From: Planctomycetota bacterium
Lineage (GTDB): Bacteria; Planctomycetota; PLA2
DNA length: 64,000 bases
NCBI GenBank assembly: GCA_021776785.1
Contig: JAJFFF010000022.1
Location: 20,806-84,805, forward strand
Direction: 5' to 3'
Shown here: positions 25,986-33,628 of the stretch, one piece after another
Layout: each line of letters begins with the position of its first letter
How positions within the stretch are numbered: the first letter of the stretch is position 1
Made by a program: the position numbers and the translations under genes
The notes under the pieces: generated by a model
Told to the model about the DNA's origin: nothing
Database searches by the model: none
Seen by the model: the letters and a program-made list of their open reading frames with translations, nothing else

Positions 25986-26446
25986 ACCGAGCCGAGCCGC
26001 CCGTTTCAAAAGTCACGGCGATCGCTCGGAATCGCGTCTCACGATCGGCAGGGGCTTGTCATCCACGCACCGCAGACACGGCGCCAACCAACGGCCAAGA
26101 ATCCAACGACAGCATCGCAAACGGATCTCGCGTCGGTTTTGTTCGGCGCGCTGCGCCATATCCCACACCGCGTGCGGCTTCTCCCAAATCCGCCAAGGTT
26201 TTGCGGAACCGATCCAAGATTCCGGAGCGCGGCCCCAAGTGGTTGCCAAGGGTGAGGTTAGGGAGCCCGCGCGCAAGCGCCGGGGCGCGCGGCGGCGGAG
26301 TTCTCCACAATTTGCGGCGCGCCGACGAAATTCCGGCTAGCGCCGCGGATTTTTCACTCAAAGCTGGAAGATCCGCCGACCGAGCCTACTATCTGAGGAA
26401 GGCAGCCAAAAAAGCCAAAAGGCAAACGGAAGCCAAACAAAAAGAC
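25986..26446. other. 461-bp stretch upstream of tRNA-Pro with no confident gene
   Basis: No frame matches a known family. The best candidate is a minus-strand frame at 26013-26276 (87 residues from TTG), rich in Trp, Arg and Cys (CCRWILGRWLAPCLRC), but it has no good start and could be chance. The last 50 bases before the tRNA are A/G-rich, which may form its promoter-proximal leader. No clear -10/-35 was found. Confidence 0.4.
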
Positions 26447-26521
26447 CGGGGTGTGGCTCAGCTTGGCTAGAGCGCTGCGTTCGGGACGCAGAGGTCGCTG
26501 GTTCGAATCCAGTCACCCCGA
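26447..26521 (+). tRNA. tRNA-Pro (anticodon CGG)
   Basis: The cloverleaf is complete. The acceptor stem CGGGGTG pairs with CACCCCG, with discriminator A at 26521. The D-arm region is GGCTCAGCTTGGCTAGAGC, the anticodon stem CTGCG/CGCAG closes the loop TTCGGGA (anticodon CGG at loop positions 3-5) and the T-arm is CTGGTTCGAATCCAG. CCA is not encoded. A terminator follows at 26531. The 3' 24-25 nt of this gene are repeated three times downstream. Confidence 0.97.
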
Positions 26522-26530
26522 TACAAATCG

Positions 26531-26558
26531 AAGAACCGTCCGACCTCGGGCGGTTCTT
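26531..26558 (+). terminator. tRNA-Pro terminator (also part of the repeat unit)
   Basis: A 12-bp stem AAGAACCGTCCG / CGGGCGGTTCTT with a 4-nt loop starts 9 nt after the tRNA. The same hairpin recurs at 26719-26746 and 27085-27112 after two of the three tRNA-end duplicates. Confidence 0.85.
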
Positions 26559-26589
26559 TAGATTTGAGAACTCACCAGCGACCTCTGGT

Positions 26590-26746
26590 GGGGGTAGCGA
26601 AGGGCGAGAGCCCGTAGCGAAGGGGGGCCAGCCCCCCTTTAGTGCAGGCGCCGCTGCAAAGCTACCGGCGAAGCCGGTCGCTTTGCTGGTTCGAATCCAG
26701 TCACCCCGATACAAATCGAAGAACCGTCCGACCTCGGGCGGTTCTT
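26590..26746 (+). repeat. tRNA-end repeat unit 1
   Basis: The unit begins with a palindrome-rich block (GGGTAGCGAAGGGCGAGAGC; a GGGGGGCC-A-GCCCCCC hairpin; GCAGGCGCCGCTGC; ACCGGC-GAA-GCCGGT). It ends in an exact copy of the tRNA-Pro 3' end plus terminator: 26685-26746 is identical to 26497-26558 over 62 bp. Just before the unit, CCAGCGACCTCT (26574-26585) is the reverse complement of the tRNA variable-loop/T-stem bases. Confidence 0.9.
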
Positions 26747-26784
26747 CCAATTTGAGGATCAACCCAACCAGCGACCTCGAATGT

Positions 26785-26904
26785 GGGGGTAGCGAAGGGC
26801 GAGAGCCCGTAGCGAAGGGGGGCCAGCCCCCCTTTGATGCAGGCGCCGCTGCAAAGCTACCGGCGCAGCCGGTCGCTTTGTTGGTTCGAATCCAGTCACC
26901 CCGA
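26785..26904 (+). repeat. tRNA-end repeat unit 2 (no terminator)
   Basis: The same palindrome-rich block is followed by the tRNA-Pro 3' end (26881-26904), but the sequence diverges immediately after CACCCCGA, so the terminator is lost. The preceding spacer again has CCAGCGACCTC. Confidence 0.88.
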
Positions 26905-26964
26905 GGCGTCCGAAACCCGGTCCAACTCGTTGGCTACCGAACAAGGAACAGCGCTCGAAGCACA

Positions 26965-27112
26965 GGGGCGAGAAAGCCCGTAGCGAAGGGGGGCCAGCCC
27001 CCCTTTAATGCAGGCGCCGCTGCAAAGCTACCGGCGAAGCCGGTCGCTTTGTTGGTTCGAATCCAGTCACCCCGATACAAATCGAAGAACCGTCCGACCG
27101 CGGGCGGTTCTT
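26965..27112 (+). repeat. tRNA-end repeat unit 3 and terminator
   Basis: A slightly shortened palindrome block is followed by the tRNA-Pro 3' end (27052-27075), the ATACAAATCG spacer and the terminator hairpin (27085-27112, loop ACCG). A fourth, partial block lies at 27133-27164 (GGGGTAGCGGCGGGCGAAAG and GTAGCGAAC) and then decays. Confidence 0.88.
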
Positions 27113-27330
27113 TCAAATTTGGACCAACCAACCAGGGGTAGCGGCGGGCGAAAGCCCGTAGCGAACACGCTCGGCAAGCCCCCTCGGCCCTCTTCGTGCT
27201 CACGCCGTTCGCACTTGTAGTACATTTCCTTATCGATTGGATCGGGTGCGAGTGAACCACGCGTCTTCTCCCGATCCGCTGGGTGCAGGCCGCAAGCGTC
27301 GCGGCAGAATGAAGAGGGCGAGACGAGGTC

Positions 27331-29559
27331 GTGCGAGTGAGGCCGATTGCAATCGCTGTGTTGGCCATAGTCGCGGCCGTTGCTGTGTACTGTGTGCTGC
27401 TCCCGTTGGACCCACCCGAGGTTGCGCCGCTACCCGCAGTGGAATGCGTCCGGCTGCCAAAACGAATCGTGCACTTTGAGATCACGGCGGGTGGTCGTCC
27501 ATGCGTGGGCGCGCGAATCACGTTGGAGTCCGCCGGCGGCGCGCTCGAGACGGATCGCGAGGGAAAGGCGAGCTTCCTCGTGCCGGACTGCCGTTCTAGC
27601 TATCTCGTGCAGTTGCCGGGCTACTACTGTTCGTGGGGCGAAGTCGGCGTCTACGAACAATACGACGACGAATGCGAAGAGCGCGTCGACGAAACTGCTT
27701 CGATTGAACTGGCACCTGCTCCCAATAGCCGGGGCCGCGTTGTTTTGCCGGATGGCGAGCCGGCGCGGCGTGCGCTCGTCCGGATCTTGCAGGACGAGCG
27801 GGGCACTGCGGTGGAACGCGCCCAGGTGACGGATGACGAAGGCCGATTTGGAATATCGTCGAACCCGCCCTTTGTTGTGGAAGCAGTCGCAGAGGGATAC
27901 GGCGTTGCCTCGTTGCGCGTGAGCCAATCAAGCGACATCGTCGTGCGCCTAGGCGACGGCGCCAGCGTCACCGGGCGCGTAGCGGGGACGAAGCGACCGT
28001 CGGACGCGCAGGTGTTTGCCATCTCGACCGATGTCTTCTGGATGGTGGACCGCACCTGGTTCGAGCGATCGTCGTTCGGCGACGCAGACCGAGAGTTTTG
28101 CGCCCGCGCGGCGGTGGACGCGAACGGAAACTTCGTGATCCGTGGCGTGCCTCCCGGTGAAACCATCCTCGTCGCGTTTTTGCCGCGGGAAGGTGAAGCA
28201 CGCACCACCCCGTTCGAGGCAGCGGGCGAAGTGCGCAGGAACATTCGGTTCAAACCTCAGGCGGGGTTGCTCGTGAAACTCGTGGGCTCGGACGGCGAGC
28301 CGATCACGGACCCGCACATGGACTTAACGAGTTCGCGTGAAGGAGACTGGAGTCGCGCGGCGTACTCCCACGTTGAGGGAGGGCACTTGTTCCTCGACGT
28401 GCCTCTTGGCCGGTACAAGTTGAGCGTGGCGCCGCGCGGTCACATGCGGGAGACGCTGGAACTAGACCTTGCGCGCCCAGGGCTACACACGTATGTGCAT
28501 CGGGCGAAGGCCGGCTTAGCGCTTGTGGGGAGGGTCATCGATCGGAAGGGACGGTCGGTTCCGCGCGTAACGGTGAGCTTCCTAGTTGAGCCCGAGGATG
28601 AGGATGCAGCATCGCGGCGGCCGATGGCGTGGAAGCTTCTCGGCCATGCCGAGACTGGAAACGACGGAAGATTCAAGATCCGCGGTCTTCCAAAAGTCCG
28701 CGGGTGGGTTGTCGTCGGCGGAGACTCGACGGGTTACGCCGAAACCAAGCGTGAGGCCGTCGCGGGGGAATCGAAACTGGGACCCATCGTGGTCTCGCGG
28801 CTTGCGTCTCTGCGAGTGAGACTGACCCCGGCGCCCAAGATCACAAACGTCAATGTTGAGGTCTGGTTGGACGGGAGTTGGGAGTCACCTCGCAGTGAAA
28901 AGGTCGGCGCCGACGGAACGATTCGACTTTCCGGCCTTGGGACAGGGCGTGCCGGTGTCGTCAAGATTGAAGTGGTCGGCTACGCGCCGAGCGCTGTCCG
29001 ATTTGGCGAACTCGCACCAGAGGAAGACCGCGACCTTGGCGTCGTCGAGCTGACTCAGGGCCGCACGTTGAAGGGGGTCTTGCAAATGCGCAACGGTGAT
29101 CCCGTGGCGAGAGCCAAAGTGTCGTTGGCCAGAACCATGATCGCGAGATGGTGCGAGACAAACGCGGATGGGCGATTCGAGTTAAGGCGCGTCGGAGTCG
29201 AGCCTGCCACTGTGTTTGTTGAGGCGGACGGCTTCGTTGCGGTCGCCGTACGCGAGGGAAAAATCGACGCCAGTGGTGAGCTGCGCATTGTGGTCGAGCG
29301 GGGCGGAATCGTGACCGGTCGTACGGTTGACCAGAAAGGCAAGCCGCTTGACGGTCTGATTGGACACGTGCGTTTGCGTGGGCCGAAAGGCGACACATGG
29401 ATCGACATCGATCGGACGGGCAAATTTCGCCAGCGCGTGTTGCCCGGTTCGTACGACGTGATCGTCGTGCGCCGTTTTGGCGAGAGAGCCGTCCGGCGCG
29501 TCACCGTTCGCGAAGGAGAGACCACTGAGATTGACGTGGCGTTGTTGCCGTCGCGGTGA
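27331..29559 (+). CDS. Membrane-anchored or secreted protein with many carboxypeptidase-regulatory-like domains
   Basis: The 742-residue protein starts at GTG 27331 (GTG 27337 possible) with a hydrophobic leader (IAIAVLAIVAAVAVYCVLL). The rest is built of about seven beta-sandwich repeats of CarboxypepD_reg/transthyretin-like type. Each has the pattern G-R/x-V-x-x-x-G-x-P-x-x-x-A-x-V followed by T-D-x-x-G-x-F and a V-x-A-x-G-Y end (for example GRVVLPDGEPARRALVRI, TDDEGRFGI, VEAVAEGYG; GVLQMRNGDPVARAKVSL, TNADGRFEL, VEADGFV). Such chains are structural or adhesive and non-catalytic. It lies between the tRNA-end array and a second tRNA-end fragment at 30019, so it may be island cargo. Confidence 0.8.
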   Translation: MRVRPIAIAVLAIVAAVAVYCVLLPLDPPEVAPLPAVECVRLPKRIVHFEITAGGRPCVGARITLESAGGALETDREGKASFLVPDCRSSYLVQLPGYYCSWGEVGVYEQYDDECEERVDETASIELAPAPNSRGRVVLPDGEPARRALVRILQDERGTAVERAQVTDDEGRFGISSNPPFVVEAVAEGYGVASLRVSQSSDIVVRLGDGASVTGRVAGTKRPSDAQVFAISTDVFWMVDRTWFERSSFGDADREFCARAAVDANGNFVIRGVPPGETILVAFLPREGEARTTPFEAAGEVRRNIRFKPQAGLLVKLVGSDGEPITDPHMDLTSSREGDWSRAAYSHVEGGHLFLDVPLGRYKLSVAPRGHMRETLELDLARPGLHTYVHRAKAGLALVGRVIDRKGRSVPRVTVSFLVEPEDEDAASRRPMAWKLLGHAETGNDGRFKIRGLPKVRGWVVVGGDSTGYAETKREAVAGESKLGPIVVSRLASLRVRLTPAPKITNVNVEVWLDGSWESPRSEKVGADGTIRLSGLGTGRAGVVKIEVVGYAPSAVRFGELAPEEDRDLGVVELTQGRTLKGVLQMRNGDPVARAKVSLARTMIARWCETNADGRFELRRVGVEPATVFVEADGFVAVAVREGKIDASGELRIVVERGGIVTGRTVDQKGKPLDGLIGHVRLRGPKGDTWIDIDRTGKFRQRVLPGSYDVIVVRRFGERAVRRVTVREGETTEIDVALLPSR

Positions 29560-29616
29560 ACCCGGTAGAATATGAAACCTTCGAGCACACTTGCGAGCAC
29601 ACTTGTCGGGGCCGTT

Positions 29617-30015
29617 ATGAAAATTGAGAAAACCTACAACCTTCCTTTTTCTGTCGAGAAGGCGTATCAGGCGTGGGTCGCGTCAACGACCGTCATTGCG
29701 CCGGCGACGAGTATGGATATTGACCCACGAGTCGGCGGGCGCTATCGACTGTTGATCGACACTGCTGACTTCACGGCAAAAAATGAAGGGAAATTCTCAC
29801 GAGTTGAACCACTCTCACGACTGACCTACACGTGGGAATGGAACAAGGACGGAGAAGTTTCAACCATTGATGTGCGATTCACGAGCGTGGAATCAGGCAC
29901 TCAAGTTGACATCGTTCATAGCGGTTTTTCATCCCAAGAAAGTATGTCCGTCCACGATTCTGGATGGGACAGCTACATCGAGGGATTTTCCAAGCATCTC
30001 GCCGACACCGCATAG
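29617..30015 (+). CDS. SRPBCC (AHSA1-like) domain protein, compositionally foreign
   Basis: From ATG 29617 the 132-residue protein starts MKIEKTYNLPFSVEKAYQAW, the typical opening of the START-like AHSA1 family. It continues with DPRVGGRYRLLI, the LSRLTYTWEWN strand and a C-terminal helix SGWDSYIEGFSKHL. It forms a hydrophobic ligand-binding cup; the ligand is unknown. An in-frame ATG at 29572 is possible, but the extra residues are not family-like. Its codon use is visibly less GC-rich than its neighbours, which supports horizontal acquisition. It ends 4 nt before a 14-bp copy of the tRNA-Pro 3' end. Confidence 0.85.
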   Translation: MKIEKTYNLPFSVEKAYQAWVASTTVIAPATSMDIDPRVGGRYRLLIDTADFTAKNEGKFSRVEPLSRLTYTWEWNKDGEVSTIDVRFTSVESGTQVDIVHSGFSSQESMSVHDSGWDSYIEGFSKHLADTA

Positions 30016-30018
30016 TGG

Positions 30019-30032
30019 TCCAGTCACCCCGA
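30019..30032 (+). repeat. 14-bp copy of tRNA-Pro 3' end (possible attachment-site remnant)
   Basis: TCCAGTCACCCCGA is identical to the last 14 nt of tRNA-Pro, 3.5 kb downstream of the gene and directly after the AT-richer SRPBCC gene. A 14-bp match by chance is very unlikely in 64 kb. No integrase lies between the two sites. Confidence 0.6.
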
Positions 30033-30113
30033 CCAAGCCGTCCATAAATTAGCCTGCGGAGAGTCCGCTTCACCACTCCGGGCCGTCCACATTGCCGCAC
30101 GCGAGGTTTCCAA

Positions 30114-31424
30114 ATGAAACAGGCACCTGTCATCCTGCTCATATCCGTCCTCGCACTCTGGCCCACCCCGCAAACATCACACGCCGAATCCAACCCGGCC
30201 CCCAAGCGCGTCTCCGTCCTGCCGGTCTTCTTCGTGCCATCGGACCAGCCGCAACCCACGGTGGCCCAACAAGCCGCTCTCATAAAGCACCTACGCATCG
30301 CCCAAGCGCGCTACAAGGAGTTGCTCGGCGGTCGCGACACGTTTCGGCTCGAGAAAACACCACTGGTCTACGTCGGTCGTCATCCGCTGCTTGCCTATCG
30401 CCCGCTTCCGGGCGACGCCAGCCACGAGTTTGCCGCGGAGCTTTTGGCCCACCTGAAAACCGACCGCTTCACGTGTCCCTACGTGCTCGCGATCGTCGTG
30501 ATGAACCCGTGCGAGAACTGGCCGGCCGGCGGCGCGCGCCCGCTCAATTGCGGATTCAATCACGGCGGCGGTTTCGTCGAAGTGTCGTCTTACGGCTTGG
30601 ACAAAAACCCTGGTTTTCAAGGGACGTTGCAGCACGAGCTGGGACACGGGTTCGGGCTCGTCCACGTCGACGCTTACGGCTACTCCATGACGGACAACGA
30701 GTCGCTCATGTCGTACAACCCAAAGCACCACACCGCCGGATTCGAGCCGAGTAAGACCCCTGGAATTTTGATCCCCGAAGACATTCGCGCGTTGGCCCTA
30801 AATGATCGCGCGTTCGGGAAGCTCGAGTTCAAGCCGAGCAAAGACGTACCCGCTGGCTACAAGATCCAAAAGATTGCGCAGCTCCCGGCCTGGCCCATCC
30901 CCGGCGAAGCATCGTTTGAAGAAGACGTCGCCAAGCGCGAGAAGGGCGGCAGCGGCTTCGAACTCTTCGTCGGTGGAAAGCGCGTTGCTTACGAGCCCAC
31001 TTGGAATCGGCGCAACGCACTCGCGCGGCTGCGCAAGGAGTTAAACCGCAAGTCCAAAAAGCCCGTCGAAGGGCGGTTCAACGGGCACGTGCTGCACGCG
31101 GACGAAAAAGGCTACCAGCTCTTTTTTAACGGAGTCCGTGTCGGCCACGAGCCCGCCTGGACCATGCAGCAAGCCATCGAGAACCTCCGCGGGAACCGGT
31201 CGAGAAGACCCCAGATGCGCGTCGAAGGCCGCTACAACGGAGAGCTCATTCTTTGGGCCGAGCCGACCGGATACGAGCTCTTTTTCAACGGAGTCCGCGT
31301 CGGCCACGAACCCAAGTGGACCAAGGAACAAGGCCTCGCAAACCTGCGCTTCAACCTAAAAGCCAACGCAAAGCAGCACGTAAGCGCCCGATTCGAAGGC
31401 GTCGAACTCCGAATCGAGCGGTGA
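30114..31424 (+). CDS. Secreted metzincin-type metalloprotease with C-terminal repeats
   Basis: The 436-residue protein has a signal peptide (VILLISVLALWPTPQTSHA). The zinc site HELGHGFGLVHVD (174-186) is the full metzincin HExxHxxGxxHxD motif, and a Met-turn-like SLMSYN follows at 197-202. The protease domain is about 30-250. The C-terminus (about 285-430) holds three copies of a roughly 50-residue repeat centred on GYELFFNGVRVGHEP-x-W-T followed by a helix. Copies 2 and 3 are nearly identical, copy 1 more divergent, and half-repeats (RFNGHVL, RYNGELIL, RFEGVELR) sit between. The repeat may bind a substrate or surface. It is probably an extracellular or envelope peptidase. The M-family assignment beyond metzincin is uncertain. 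Confidence 0.85.
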   Translation: MKQAPVILLISVLALWPTPQTSHAESNPAPKRVSVLPVFFVPSDQPQPTVAQQAALIKHLRIAQARYKELLGGRDTFRLEKTPLVYVGRHPLLAYRPLPGDASHEFAAELLAHLKTDRFTCPYVLAIVVMNPCENWPAGGARPLNCGFNHGGGFVEVSSYGLDKNPGFQGTLQHELGHGFGLVHVDAYGYSMTDNESLMSYNPKHHTAGFEPSKTPGILIPEDIRALALNDRAFGKLEFKPSKDVPAGYKIQKIAQLPAWPIPGEASFEEDVAKREKGGSGFELFVGGKRVAYEPTWNRRNALARLRKELNRKSKKPVEGRFNGHVLHADEKGYQLFFNGVRVGHEPAWTMQQAIENLRGNRSRRPQMRVEGRYNGELILWAEPTGYELFFNGVRVGHEPKWTKEQGLANLRFNLKANAKQHVSARFEGVELRIER

Positions 31425-31552
31425 CCGGGCGGCGCGTAGGTCGCCAGCGACCCCCTGGATTTCTGCCGCGGGTCGGGGGCGGGTGAGCGGAGATCCAACC
31501 CGCGAGCCATGGGGCGGAGATCGGTCAACCCGCTCTTGGTGACAATTTCCCC

Positions 31553-31593
31553 AAGGAACCGCCGACGTCGGGCTGTTTTTTCGGATTTGAGGA
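31553..31593 (+). repeat. Degenerate copy of the tRNA-Pro downstream terminator block
   Basis: The sequence AAGGAACCGCCGACGTCGGG, then CTGTTTTTTCGGATTTGAGG, aligns with the block after repeat unit 1 (26719-26756: AAGAACCGTCCGACCTCGGG, CGGTTCTT, TTTGAGGATC). It still forms a hairpin but has several substitutions. It marks a possible outer limit of tRNA-derived sequence 5 kb from the tRNA. Confidence 0.5.
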
Positions 31594-31681
31594 CCCCACA
31601 GGCCAAGGATTCCTTGAGGGGTAACCCCAGGAGCCCCTGTCTACATAGGTGCAACCCAAACTCACTCGAAAGGAATCCGAG

Positions 31682-31897
31682 ATGAAGACTTTGAAAGTTA
31701 TCGTTTTGGCGCTTGGCCTCTGTGCGCTTCCGGCGCTTGCCGGCGACTGCCTCTCCGGCACCGAATGCGTCAACGCCTGCCCGCTTGCCAAGCAAGCCAA
31801 CACGCGGATGGCGACCGGCAATGAATCGTTGAGCGTCTCCGTCACCATGCGCGAGCAGCTCGTGAAGACTGTTCTGCGCAACGTCGAAGGCATCTAA
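31682..31897 (+). CDS. Small secreted protein with three cysteines
   Basis: The 71-residue protein from ATG 31682 has a Shine-Dalgarno-like AAAGGAATCC upstream and a clear signal peptide (LKVIVLALGLCALPALAG). The roughly 50-residue mature peptide begins DCLSGTECVNAC and is otherwise polar. It is immediately followed (11 bp) by ECF factor 3, so it may be co-transcribed or be a signal or target of that module. No family is recognised. The three closely spaced Cys suggest disulfide formation or metal binding, which is of interest because the ECF partner carries a thioredoxin-like domain. Confidence 0.7.
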   Translation: MKTLKVIVLALGLCALPALAGDCLSGTECVNACPLAKQANTRMATGNESLSVSVTMREQLVKTVLRNVEGI

Positions 31898-31908
31898 AAG
31901 CGCACTCC

Positions 31909-32457
31909 ATGGTCTGGGAATCTCGGGAGCGGATTGAGTTTCGCCAGCTCTTCGAGACGCAAGCGGACGCCCTGTTTCGATACCTGTACCGACTCGCGCG
32001 CAATCGCCACGACGCCGAAGATCTCTTGCAAGAGACGTTCGTACAGTTGTGGAGAAAGCGCGGCCAGTTTCGGGGCGAGGGTAGCTTTGCCGGCTACGTG
32101 CGCCGCATTGCGTACCGGACCTTTCTGAATGCACGTTCGCGGCTGGCCCGCCGCAACGGCGCCGTTTCGCTCGACAGCAGCCCTGAGCCGCTCGACAGCG
32201 AACGCGGCCCGGCGGAAGCGGCCAGTCGCGACGATCTCGAGCAGTTCGTGCTCGCGCGCGTCCGGCAAGCGGTGAATGCACTGCCCGACTCGTTGCGCGA
32301 ACCGTTTGTGCTCTTTCGGTTTGAAGGACTTCGGCTGAAAGAGGTGGCGGCAGTGCTCGGCATCACAACCAAAGCGGCCGAAAACCGCGTGGCGCGCGCG
32401 CTCCATTCCGTGGCCGCGCAAGTGGACGACCTACGCACGGAGTACGGAGGGCGATGA
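31909..32457 (+). CDS. ECF sigma factor (module 3)
   Basis: The 182-residue protein has region 2 (LFRYLYRLARNRHDAEDLLQETFVQLW and FAGYVRRIAYRTFLNARSRL) and region 4 (LPDSLREPFVLFRFEGLRLKEVAAVLGITTKAAENRVARALHSV). The AEDLLQETF element is the canonical core-binding signature. It ends in an ATGA overlap with the downstream anti-sigma/thioredoxin fusion. The likely regulon includes its own operon (31909-34480). ATG 31909 fits the usual ECF length. Confidence 0.94.
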   Translation: MVWESRERIEFRQLFETQADALFRYLYRLARNRHDAEDLLQETFVQLWRKRGQFRGEGSFAGYVRRIAYRTFLNARSRLARRNGAVSLDSSPEPLDSERGPAEAASRDDLEQFVLARVRQAVNALPDSLREPFVLFRFEGLRLKEVAAVLGITTKAAENRVARALHSVAAQVDDLRTEYGGR

Positions 32458-33587
32458 TGGATCTCGAAACCATGCGCAGCTACGTCGACGGCACCTTGCC
32501 CGACGAAGACCGTGCGGCGTGGGAAGCGCAACTCGCCACCGATCCCGAGTTGGCGCGCGCCGTCGAGACCTATCGTCTGATCGTGCGTGCGACGGATGTG
32601 CCCGCGCCCAAACGTTCCGCTCCGCTTACGTTTTCGCGCAAGGGCGAACCCGTGTGGCGTCGCCGTCTCGTGACGGGCGCGGTCGCCGCCGCGCTGCTCC
32701 TTGCCGCGAGTTTCGCGCTCTGGCCGCAACCGAAGGCCGCCGATTCGCGCGACATCGCGGCTGTTCCCATCGCCCCCAAGAGCGTGTCGCTCCAAGCGAT
32801 TCCGCTCGGTCCGATTCAGCCCTTAGACATACCGTCGTGGCCGCGCGCGCTCGCGAGTTTCACGCCGCCGCGCGGCGACGTCCCGCTCGCGTGGCAAAAC
32901 GACCTCGCCGAGGCCGAAGCGTGGGCGCGTGCGTCCAACCGTCCGCTCCTTGTGTTTTTGCACCACGAGCAGTGCCCGCTGTGCCGGCAATACGAACGCG
33001 GGCCGTTCCGGCAACGCGAGGTCATCGCTGCGGCGCAGGACTTCGTGATGCTCAAGCTGACGCACGACGCCGTGCCTGCGTGGATCGCCGAGACCGTGCC
33101 GGAAGGTTGGCCGGTGTTGGCTGTGTACGAGCCGCGCGGTCGCATCCTCGCCGGGCTGACCGGCGTAAAACAGGCCCCGCGTTTGGCGCAGTGGTTACAG
33201 CGCGGCGCGCGCGCGTGGCAAAAGGCGGGGCATCAACCCCCGCCGAGTTGGGACGCCCTGCAAAAAGCCGCACAAAAAATGGAGCAGGCGGCCCAGGCCG
33301 ACGACCCCGCGGTCCAACTCGCGCTGTGGAAGTCTGTCGAAACCGACGGGCCGGACGGCGTTTTGCGCGACGCCGCGCGGGCGCAACGCGTAAGCGTGGA
33401 AGCCTCAATCCAAGCCGAGCTGTTCGCCGTGCGCGACGGCCCTCTGGCGCATGCCGCCGCAGCACTTGCGCAACTCGCGCAGGCGTGGCGCGGCACCGCA
33501 TACGCCGACGATCTCGCGCGCATCCGGCGTCATGTCGAACGACACGGCGTGTTTCCGGAGCTGCGCTCCAAAAACCGTGGGGGGTAG
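32454..33587 (+). CDS. Anti-sigma-like domain fused to a thioredoxin-like domain
   Basis: The 377-residue protein overlaps the ECF gene by 4 nt. Residues 1-45 (TMRSYVDGTLPDEDRAAWEAQLATDPELA) match the anti-sigma N-terminal helices without zinc ligands. A membrane helix follows (about 73-90, TGAVAAALLLAASFALW). The outer part (about 145-235) is thioredoxin-like: AEAWARASNRPLLVFLHHEQ, a CPLC redox pair (Cys174, Cys177) and GWPVLAVYEPRGRILAGLTG. The helical C-terminus (about 240-370) is unknown. This single polypeptide could convert an envelope redox state into ECF release. The thioredoxin assignment is good and the sensing role is inferred. Confidence 0.82.
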   Translation: MMDLETMRSYVDGTLPDEDRAAWEAQLATDPELARAVETYRLIVRATDVPAPKRSAPLTFSRKGEPVWRRRLVTGAVAAALLLAASFALWPQPKAADSRDIAAVPIAPKSVSLQAIPLGPIQPLDIPSWPRALASFTPPRGDVPLAWQNDLAEAEAWARASNRPLLVFLHHEQCPLCRQYERGPFRQREVIAAAQDFVMLKLTHDAVPAWIAETVPEGWPVLAVYEPRGRILAGLTGVKQAPRLAQWLQRGARAWQKAGHQPPPSWDALQKAAQKMEQAAQADDPAVQLALWKSVETDGPDGVLRDAARAQRVSVEASIQAELFAVRDGPLAHAAAALAQLAQAWRGTAYADDLARIRRHVERHGVFPELRSKNRGG

Positions 33588-33628
33588 CAGCCGTTGCGGT
33601 TGTCAAACCTCAAGGAAGGAAGACCGAC

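Noticed and set aside
26358..27521. Minus-strand frames over the tRNA-Pro repeat array
   Set aside because: They translate the tRNA and its repeats, giving the well-known artefact 'VTGFEPAT'-like peptides, not proteins.
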